The notes under the pieces: model-generated
What the model saw: only the letters and a program-made list of their open reading frames with translations
Database searches by the model: none
Told to the model about the DNA's origin: nothing
Made by a program: the position numbers and the translations under genes
NCBI GenBank assembly: GCA_903887485.1
Contig: CAISPV010000006.1
Coordinates: 16,805 to 80,804, forward strand
Reading direction: 5' to 3'
DNA: 64,000 nt
Origin: an uncultured Desulfobulbaceae bacterium
GTDB lineage: Bacteria; Desulfobacterota; Desulfobulbia; Desulfobulbales; Desulfocapsaceae
Part shown: piece by piece, positions 57,763-64,000 of the stretch
Position numbering within the stretch: the first letter of the stretch is position 1
Layout: each line of letters starts with the position of its first letter

Positions 57763-58665
57763 TTAGGGGCGGAGTGCCAGCAGCCAACTGCCAATAAGCA
57801 GGGTCAGAAAGAGGAGAAAGAGGACACTTTGGAGTACAAGAGAATGGCGCAGGCTGTGGAGCGGTTCGCGCCCCAGGGCTTGTCCAAAAATCAGTCCACA
57901 GAGCAGTCCGAAAAGGTGGGCGCCCAGGTCTGTCCGTTCACCGGAACTGCCTAAAATGGCCAGAAGCGCTGATCCTGCCATCAGTGGCATGAGAAAGTGA
58001 GAACCGGTGATTCTTTTTCGGCTTAGGTGGGTGAGGGTGGCCAGCATGCCAATGACTGCAAATACTGCCGTGGAAAAACCGACAAACTGATGATCTGGGC
58101 CATGAATAAGGATATTGATCAGGTTGCCGCAGGCGGCGGTGAAAAGTATGGAGAAAAGTCCAAGTCCAGTGCCGGTAATCCGGCAGAAAAAATGAACGAG
58201 CCACCCGCCGATGAGGCAGTTACTCAGCAGGTGGATTGTATCGGCATGCAGGGTAAGGGCAGTCAACAGGCGCCACCATTCTCCCTCGTGGAGAATGCGT
58301 TCCCCGTCTCCTGCCCCTTGTGTAAACCAGACGGAGTGTGTTGCCCAGGGACCGGTTACGGAAAAAAAGAGGATCAGGCTGCCCATCAGGAGAAGAGTTG
58401 GTGGTTGCAGCAGTGGAGTAAAGTCATGGTCTGGTGCTGGAGGGAGTGGCGGCCAGTCTTGATTTTCGGCAAAATAGCTCTCGAGTTCATGGATTGCCCG
58501 CAGTTCCTTGTCGGCTGGCACTAAAAGCTGCCAGTTGTTGTGGTCAGAGAGAATGTGGTGCGGGATCTGGACAGCAGACAGTACCAGGTCCCAAGTGTCG
58601 GCTGTCTCCTCCAGGTCGGTAATGAGCAGGAGGTGATCTGGGATTGGTTGAGGTTGGGGTGGCAT
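57763..58665 (-). CDS. Rhomboid-family intramembrane protease
   Basis: 'GEWWRLLTALTLHADTIHLLSNCLIGGWLV' and 'FVGFSTAVFAVIGM' with the Ser in FSTAV; polytopic. Confidence 0.85.
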   Translation of the reverse strand: MPPQPQPIPDHLLLITDLEETADTWDLVLSAVQIPHHILSDHNNWQLLVPADKELRAIHELESYFAENQDWPPLPPAPDHDFTPLLQPPTLLLMGSLILFFSVTGPWATHSVWFTQGAGDGERILHEGEWWRLLTALTLHADTIHLLSNCLIGGWLVHFFCRITGTGLGLFSILFTAACGNLINILIHGPDHQFVGFSTAVFAVIGMLATLTHLSRKRITGSHFLMPLMAGSALLAILGSSGERTDLGAHLFGLLCGLIFGQALGREPLHSLRHSLVLQSVLFLLFLTLLIGSWLLALRP

Positions 58666-58673
58666 ATCTTTTT

Positions 58674-58726
58674 AGGAGCCGTTACCAGATAACCATAATA
58701 TCTCTGACCATTTCGTTACGGCTCCT
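58674..58726. repeat. Inverted repeat, possible small palindromic element
   Basis: AGGAGCCGTTAC..GTTACGGCTCCT, 12-bp arms with 1 mismatch. Confidence 0.65.
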
Positions 58727-59206
58727 TATGCTGGTTGCGGCATTTCAATGTTATCGTTATTTTTGAGCGACGGCCCAGATAGAATAATATACCTATGTCC
58801 AATTTTCAGTTAATAATTACCGTTCTGCTCCCGATTGCGCATGAACACTATACTTTTAGCCTGAACAGGATTGGCTGGTGTGGAAAATGTCAAACCTGCA
58901 CAGGCTGGAAGTTAGATCGATAATTACTGAGAATTGAGCAGAGCCATTTAGAATAATAGAAACAATAGGCAAAGGATGGTTTGGGTCTTATTCTTCTGGC
59001 CACCACTTTAGCCATTAAATACTCTTTTGGCAAAGAGATGGATTGCTTTTGTGGCTGTTTTGTCAGGGATGGCAGAGGGAAACAGGGATTGGCTGGGAAA
59101 TGGAGTTCATCAGGATTGCGGGAAATAGCGTTTCGTGCTATACGGCAAAGGCTGGCCGGATATATGTTTGCAGGCAGAACGAGAGAGACAAGAGTGGCAG
59201 TCCAAT

Positions 59207-59241
59207 AAAAAAAGGGTTCCAACCTTGAGAGATTGGAACCC
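59207..59241 (-). terminator. Rho-independent terminator downstream of tRNA-Leu
   Basis: Minus strand GGGTTCCAA..TTGGAACCC followed by T7. Confidence 0.88.
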
Positions 59242-59252
59242 TTTAATCAATT

Positions 59253-59338
59253 TGGTACCGTAGAGAAGACTCGAACTTCCACGAGGAAACCCCCACTAGG
59301 ACCTGAACCTAGCGCGTCTACCATTCCGCCACTACGGC
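59253..59338 (-). tRNA. tRNA-Leu (anticodon CAG)
   Basis: Reverse complement GCCGTAGTGGCGGAATGGTAGACGCGCTAGGTTCAGGTCCTAGTGGGGGTTTCCTCGTGGAAGTTCGAGTCTTCTCTACGGTACCA; long variable arm. Confidence 0.96.
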
Positions 59339-59426
59339 ACAACGAGGAACAATATGCTTGTCTGGACGTTTTTTGTCAAGACTTTCTTGGTGATGAGTTT
59401 AAAAAAAGAGAACGATGTAGGGTATA

Positions 59427-60398
59427 ATGGAAATTTTCAGAGAACTTGAGGCGATTGAGAACACGTTTCCCCATGCCTGTGTCACTATCGGCAACTTTGA
59501 TGGGGTGCATCTTGGACATCAGATGTTGTTTGCGGAGGTGGTGCAAAGGGCCTACCGCCACCATGGCACCAGTGTTGCCATCACCTTTGATCCCCATCCT
59601 CTGCAGGTACTTCGGCCAGAGGGGATCAAGCTTATTTCCACCTGCGCCCAGAAAATAGAGCTGATTGGTCATGCCGGGATTGATGTCCTGGTGATTGTGC
59701 CTTTTACCTTGCAGTTTGCTGCCACTTCGGCCGTTCATTTTGTTGATGAGATCCTCAAGAGACGTATAGGGGTCAAAGAATTGGTGGTCGGTTATGATTA
59801 TGCCTTTGGCAAGGGCAGGACTGGCGATATTCCTTTTTTGCAAAAACAGGGGCAGGAAAAAGGGTTTCCCGTGACTGTTGTTGATGCCCATTATGAAAAT
59901 GGGATGGTGGTTAGTTCAACGAAGGTGCGGGAATTGATAGCAGAAGGGCGGATGGCGGATGCGAGAAGGCTGCTTGGCCGTTTCTATCAGATCCGTGGTG
60001 AGGTCCAGATTGGGAAACAGCGCGGTGGCAAGGAAATAGGTTTTCCTACGGCCAATCTGCATCTGGATGTGGAAGACCTGATTCCCAAGATCGGTGTTTA
60101 TGTGAGTCAGGTGATCTGTGACGGCAAATGTTATGGGGGGGTCTTGAATATTGGCTATAATCCCACTTTTGGTGAAGAGAAGCTGGTTGCTGAAGCCCAT
60201 ATATTTGATTTTAATCAAGATATTTATGGAAAACCCATAAAGGTGAATCTGTTACAGTTCTTGCGCGGAGAACAAAAGTTTGCAGGCGTTCAGGAACTTG
60301 CCGCCCAGATCGGCCGTGATGTGGTCCTGGCAAAGCAAGTGCTGGCGGCGCAGCAGAACGAATTAACCCTTTCCTGTGAAGAAAAGTTTAATAGTTGA
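59427..60398 (+). CDS. ribF: Bifunctional riboflavin kinase/FAD synthetase
   Basis: 'VTIGNFDGVHLGHQMLF', 'VVGYDYAFGKGRTGD', 'VSSTKVRELIAEGRM', 'GFPTANL'. Confidence 0.97.
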   Translation: MEIFRELEAIENTFPHACVTIGNFDGVHLGHQMLFAEVVQRAYRHHGTSVAITFDPHPLQVLRPEGIKLISTCAQKIELIGHAGIDVLVIVPFTLQFAATSAVHFVDEILKRRIGVKELVVGYDYAFGKGRTGDIPFLQKQGQEKGFPVTVVDAHYENGMVVSSTKVRELIAEGRMADARRLLGRFYQIRGEVQIGKQRGGKEIGFPTANLHLDVEDLIPKIGVYVSQVICDGKCYGGVLNIGYNPTFGEEKLVAEAHIFDFNQDIYGKPIKVNLLQFLRGEQKFAGVQELAAQIGRDVVLAKQVLAAQQNELTLSCEEKFNS

Positions 60399-60591
60399 TT
60401 CCGGCCAGATGGGGGTATATCGAGATACCTTCGGGAATCGTTGCATGGATTTTCTTCTTGCAAGTGCGTTGAAGGTGTCTATAGTGTATGCGATTTAGTG
60501 ACTTGGGGAAAATCTGCGTTTTTTGCAAATTATTTTCATAAGGTCTTCCCTGGTGAATGAAGGTAAAGATAAATTAGCGATGGTGGTTGTT

Positions 60592-61221
60592 ATGTCAGAA
60601 CAGTTGCAGGAAAATTTACCAAAAATTATTGAAGAGTTTGAAAAGAAATGTCAGCAGAGTCCTAATAATGTGATGGCACATCATCATCTGGGTCTGGTTT
60701 ATTTGAAAGCCGGCCGTGTGGATGACGCCATAAAAATGCTTGAACGGGCTATTGCCATTGATCCCATGAGTGGTGAGAGCATGATCAACCTGGGGGCCAT
60801 TTATTTCGGTAAGGGGGATCTGGCGAAGGCCCAGGAACTGAATGAAGAGGCGATCAGGGTTATGCCTGAAACCGCTCAGGCCCATGCCAATATGGGGTTG
60901 ATCTGGCAGCAGCGCAACGAGCTTGATAAGGCGATAGCGGCTTACGACAAGGCCATTCAGTATGATCCCAAGCTGGCTACGGTATGGATGAATCTGACCT
61001 CGGTATTGACCATGAAGGGTGAAGACGCACGGGCTCTCAAGGCGGCGCGCAAGGGCGTGGAAATTGATCCTGATTCTCCTTTGGCCCAGAATAATCTGGC
61101 GGTGGCTCTTTTCTTCAGTAGAGATTTCAAGTCGTCCAAGGAGCATATGGAGAAGGCCAGAGAGCTTGGCTATTCCGTGGATCCTAATTTTGTAAATCGC
61201 CTTAATCAAGAGTTGGCATAA
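60592..61221 (+). CDS. TPR-repeat protein
   Basis: Repeats such as 'AHHHLGLVYLKAGRVDDAIKMLERAIAIDP' and 'AHANMGLIWQQRNELDKAIAAYDKAIQYDP'. Confidence 0.9.
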   Translation: MSEQLQENLPKIIEEFEKKCQQSPNNVMAHHHLGLVYLKAGRVDDAIKMLERAIAIDPMSGESMINLGAIYFGKGDLAKAQELNEEAIRVMPETAQAHANMGLIWQQRNELDKAIAAYDKAIQYDPKLATVWMNLTSVLTMKGEDARALKAARKGVEIDPDSPLAQNNLAVALFFSRDFKSSKEHMEKARELGYSVDPNFVNRLNQELA

Positions 61222-61256
61222 AGCAAGAAATACGATCTGTAATCAATTGATATCTT

Positions 61257-62393
61257 ATGAGTAAGCAACGAATAACAACACCACCGTGGTGTCCCTTTTG
61301 TGGCCAGAAGGTTGGGCGGGCAACGGATGGCATAGAACGGAAGATGCATGAGTTCAAGGTGGGGCGTTGTGAATGTGGAGCGGTTTATAGCTGTGATCCC
61401 ACTGGCCATAATATCGGGTCGGCTATTGTCGAGACCTTGGTCCTGGCCTGTGACAATAACTGGGATCTGGCCTGGGATCTGTTGCCTGAAGATGACTATC
61501 TGACTGGCCGGGTGGAAGATTATGATGAATTAACCCACCAGGTTATCAATACCAAGAATATTGATGGTCGTCCTGTGCGAGGGGTCCTCTACTTTGTGCG
61601 TCTGCACACGGCAATCACTGAGATTTCCAAGCGGGTTAAAGAGAAAAAATCTGCCCAGGCCAGTCAATTCAATGCCGAATCAGAGCAGATTCCCCTTGTT
61701 ATGGAGCCTGTTCGGGATCCAAAACGGAAAAAAGTCAAGGCTACCAAGCAGGATGTAACTCGATATACTGATTTGGGTGATATCGATGCCCTGGTCGCCC
61801 TTTGTTTTGATGACAAAAAGACCCTGCGTCTGTTGCAACGGTTGTTGTATGAGCCGGACGAGGGGAAACGATGGCGGATCGCTAGGATTATCGGTCAGGT
61901 TGCATCCCGGGTTGCCAGCAGGGAACCAGGCCAGGTGGCTGAGATGCTGCACCGGCTTTTTGAGGCCTGTTCCGATTCCGCTGCCACCCCTTGGGGTATG
62001 GTGGAGACTTTGGGAGAGGTCATCTCCGGGCGGCCTGATATCTTTGGTGCCTTTACCCGGCATCTCTTGAACTATATGGGGGATAGCTCCACGCAGAGCC
62101 AGGTTGTCTGGGCACTCAGCAAGATTGCTCGGGTGCGGCCGGATCTGATCCGTGCAACCCCTTTCTACAATCTGTTTCATTTTATGGATCATCCCGATCC
62201 CGCCATGCGCGGTCAGGTTGCCCGTCTGTTGGGCCGTATTAATGCAACAGAGGTCGCAACCCAGCTTATGGCGCTCACTCAAGATATGGCTGAGTTGTCG
62301 ATCTGGGAAGATGCAAAATGTACTCAATATACCGTCTCAGCCCTGGCCCAGGAGGCTGTGGCCAGGATTCAAGGAGGAGAAGTCCAGAAATGA
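61257..62393 (+). CDS. N-terminal zinc-ribbon plus HEAT-like repeat protein (DVU0298-like)
   Basis: 'PPWCPFCGQKVG..KVGRCECGAVYSCDPTGHNIGSAIVETLVLACDNNWDLAWDLLPEDDYLTGRVEDYDE'; C-terminal HEAT-like helices. Confidence 0.75.
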   Translation: MSKQRITTPPWCPFCGQKVGRATDGIERKMHEFKVGRCECGAVYSCDPTGHNIGSAIVETLVLACDNNWDLAWDLLPEDDYLTGRVEDYDELTHQVINTKNIDGRPVRGVLYFVRLHTAITEISKRVKEKKSAQASQFNAESEQIPLVMEPVRDPKRKKVKATKQDVTRYTDLGDIDALVALCFDDKKTLRLLQRLLYEPDEGKRWRIARIIGQVASRVASREPGQVAEMLHRLFEACSDSAATPWGMVETLGEVISGRPDIFGAFTRHLLNYMGDSSTQSQVVWALSKIARVRPDLIRATPFYNLFHFMDHPDPAMRGQVARLLGRINATEVATQLMALTQDMAELSIWEDAKCTQYTVSALAQEAVARIQGGEVQK

Positions 62394-62986
62394 CCAAGAC
62401 CACCCTGCAACCCCTACAGAATATCGCCCCGGTAAATCAGAAGAAGAAATCCTCTGATCCTGCCCAGGCGCAATATGAGGAAGGAAAGGATTTCTTAGAG
62501 AAGAAGGAGCTGGCCCAGGCCGCCCTTGCCTTTCATAATGCCCTTTTGGCCTATGAAGAAAAAAATGACCAGAACGGAATTGCCAATGCCGCTAACCAGC
62601 TTGGCCATGTTTGCCTTGAGCGTCAAGACTATGAAATGGCATTGAAACATTATCAGCGGGCCTGGGATATCTGTGAAAAGCAGGATGATCCGATGAGTCT
62701 GATTGCCCTGTCGCAAAAGCTTGTCTCGGTGCGCCAGGGGCTGAAACAGTATCCAGAGGCCGTTAGGCTTTGTCTTGATATGCTGGAGTCGTATAATCTG
62801 AACAATAATCCGCAAGGGGCTGTTGAGACCTTGGAACGAATGGTTGGTGTGTATATTGAAGCGGGCGATACAGCCAGGGCTGCCGATGGGTATCGGACGA
62901 TTGCCTCCATCCACTCCAAGTATAAGCACAAAAATATCGCAGAGCGTTTTATGGAAAAAGCGCAGGCGCTGGAAGAGGCTGTCTGA
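62390..62986 (+). CDS. TPR-repeat protein
   Basis: 'NAANQLGHVCLERQDYEMALKHYQRAWDICEK', ATGA overlap with the upstream gene. Confidence 0.85.
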   Translation: MTKTTLQPLQNIAPVNQKKKSSDPAQAQYEEGKDFLEKKELAQAALAFHNALLAYEEKNDQNGIANAANQLGHVCLERQDYEMALKHYQRAWDICEKQDDPMSLIALSQKLVSVRQGLKQYPEAVRLCLDMLESYNLNNNPQGAVETLERMVGVYIEAGDTARAADGYRTIASIHSKYKHKNIAERFMEKAQALEEAV

Positions 62987-63006
62987 GACAGGCCAAAGGA
63001 CGGGTC

Positions 63007-63666
63007 ATGTTTACAGGCATTGTCGCAGGTACGGGCATATTGCGGGGGAGACGAGGCGCTGGCGGTGGTCTGGCCTTTGACCTTGAGGCGGGATTTGATC
63101 TGGCTGACCCGGAAGAAGGGGAGTCCATTGCCATTAATGGTATCTGTCTGACGGCGTATGCCATAGCATCCCGACGTTTCACTGTGGATGTATCGCCTGA
63201 AACCCTGACGCGTTCTACCCTGGGAGAGCTTAGCGTTGGCGCTTCGGTCAACATGGAACGGGCCTTGCGGCTGTCTGACAGGTTGGGAGGACACATCGTT
63301 TCCGGTCATGTTGATTGCGTGGCCACAGTGCGGGAACGACGACCTGCAGGTGCCTTTACCCTTTTCACCTTTTCCTTGTCCGAGCAATGGAGCCGGTATG
63401 TTATTGAAAAGGGATCGGTTACGATTGATGGGGTCAGTCTGACCGTGAACAGTTGCAGTGCCGGGAGATTTGAGGTCTCGATTATTCCGCATACCCTGCA
63501 GGTGACTACCCTTGGTCGGTTAAAGATTGGTGACCGGGTGAATATCGAGGTCGATATTATCGGGAAATATGTGGAAAAGCTTCTTGCCGGTCAACCCTCT
63601 GAGTCTTCCGGACAGGAACAGGGGAAGATTAATTCTGCCTTTCTGGCAGAGCATGGCTTTTTTTGA
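63007..63666 (+). CDS. ribE: Riboflavin synthase (alpha chain)
   Basis: 'MFTGIVAGTG', 'SIAINGICLTA', 'GGHIVSGHVDCVA', 'SVTIDGVSLTVN'. Confidence 0.97.
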   Translation: MFTGIVAGTGILRGRRGAGGGLAFDLEAGFDLADPEEGESIAINGICLTAYAIASRRFTVDVSPETLTRSTLGELSVGASVNMERALRLSDRLGGHIVSGHVDCVATVRERRPAGAFTLFTFSLSEQWSRYVIEKGSVTIDGVSLTVNSCSAGRFEVSIIPHTLQVTTLGRLKIGDRVNIEVDIIGKYVEKLLAGQPSESSGQEQGKINSAFLAEHGFF

Positions 63667-63732
63667 TTCTCTCTACTTCTTTATGGGTGAAGGGGTAAAA
63701 TACAGGTTCTTTAAAATACAAGGTATGTGATC

Positions 63733-64000
63733 ATGGCAGTCAGTTCAATTGAGGAAGTAATAAAAGATATCAAGGCCGGGAAGATGGTTATTCTGGTTGA
63801 TGATGAAGATCGGGAAAATGAGGGCGATCTCTGTATGGCTGCTGAGGCGGTCACCCCTGAGGCCATTAATTTCATGGCCAGGCATGGCCGGGGATTGATC
63901 TGTCTGACCCTGAGCCCGGATCTCGTGGATAAATTGCAATTGCCGATGATGGTGAATGATAACCAGTCTCCTTACGGTACCGGTTTTACTATCAGTATCG
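63733..64000 (+). CDS. ribB: 3,4-dihydroxy-2-butanone 4-phosphate synthase (ribB/ribBA), truncated by window edge
   Basis: '[45 protein letters not shown]'. Confidence 0.94.
   Translation, partial: MAVSSIEEVIKDIKAGKMVILVDDEDRENEGDLCMAAEAVTPEAINFMARHGRGLICLTLSPDLVDKLQLPMMVNDNQSPYGTGFTISI

Noticed and set aside
58890-59222. 110-aa minus-strand ORF and overlapping plus-strand ORFs near tRNA-Leu
   Set aside because: No recognisable motif, no convincing ribosome-binding site, overlapping frames on both strands

Overview
The window looks like a chromosomal segment from a Desulfobulbales-like Desulfobacterota bacterium. This taxonomic guess comes from gene content and style only. From left to right: (1) a three-gene restriction-modification operon, Type III-like Mod methylase, YhcG/DUF1016 nuclease and Res helicase-nuclease, next to tRNA-Arg(ACG); (2) an NhaD-type antiporter; (3) a ~13.5 kb regulatory/transport block (9.4-23.0 kb) with two divergent histidine kinase/response regulator sets, a sigma-54 activator, a NifX-like protein, a near-consensus sigma-54 promoter, three consecutive small genes sharing an 'FAEAGE' helix motif, a Fis-like HTH protein, a TauE/SafE permease, a two-TM partner protein, an unusual PEP-synthase-like protein and another response regulator; (4) an M50 protease, and an AAA-SPOR protein with a 45-nt in-frame repeat array; (5) a surface-glycan cluster (TauE, glycosyltransferase pseudogene, WbqC, GT2, methyltransferase, NeuD, truncated glycosidase-like ORF, EamA, WecE/RffA, GtrII-like) with visible decay; (6) acetolactate synthase-like enzyme, a CxxCH-containing sensor kinase, aat, serS, tRNA-Ala(GGC); (7) mreBCD-mrdA-rodA, an HPF-cold-shock fusion, nadA, polA, cspA, a DEAD-box helicase, thiE, hflKC, rhomboid, tRNA-Leu(CAG), ribF, TPR/HEAT genes, ribE and the start of ribB/ribBA. 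The best candidate for an undescribed system is the FAEAGE/TauE/PEP-synthase-like block. No CRISPR array, rRNA or intact transposon was seen. All family calls come from reading the translated sequences; no database search was run.
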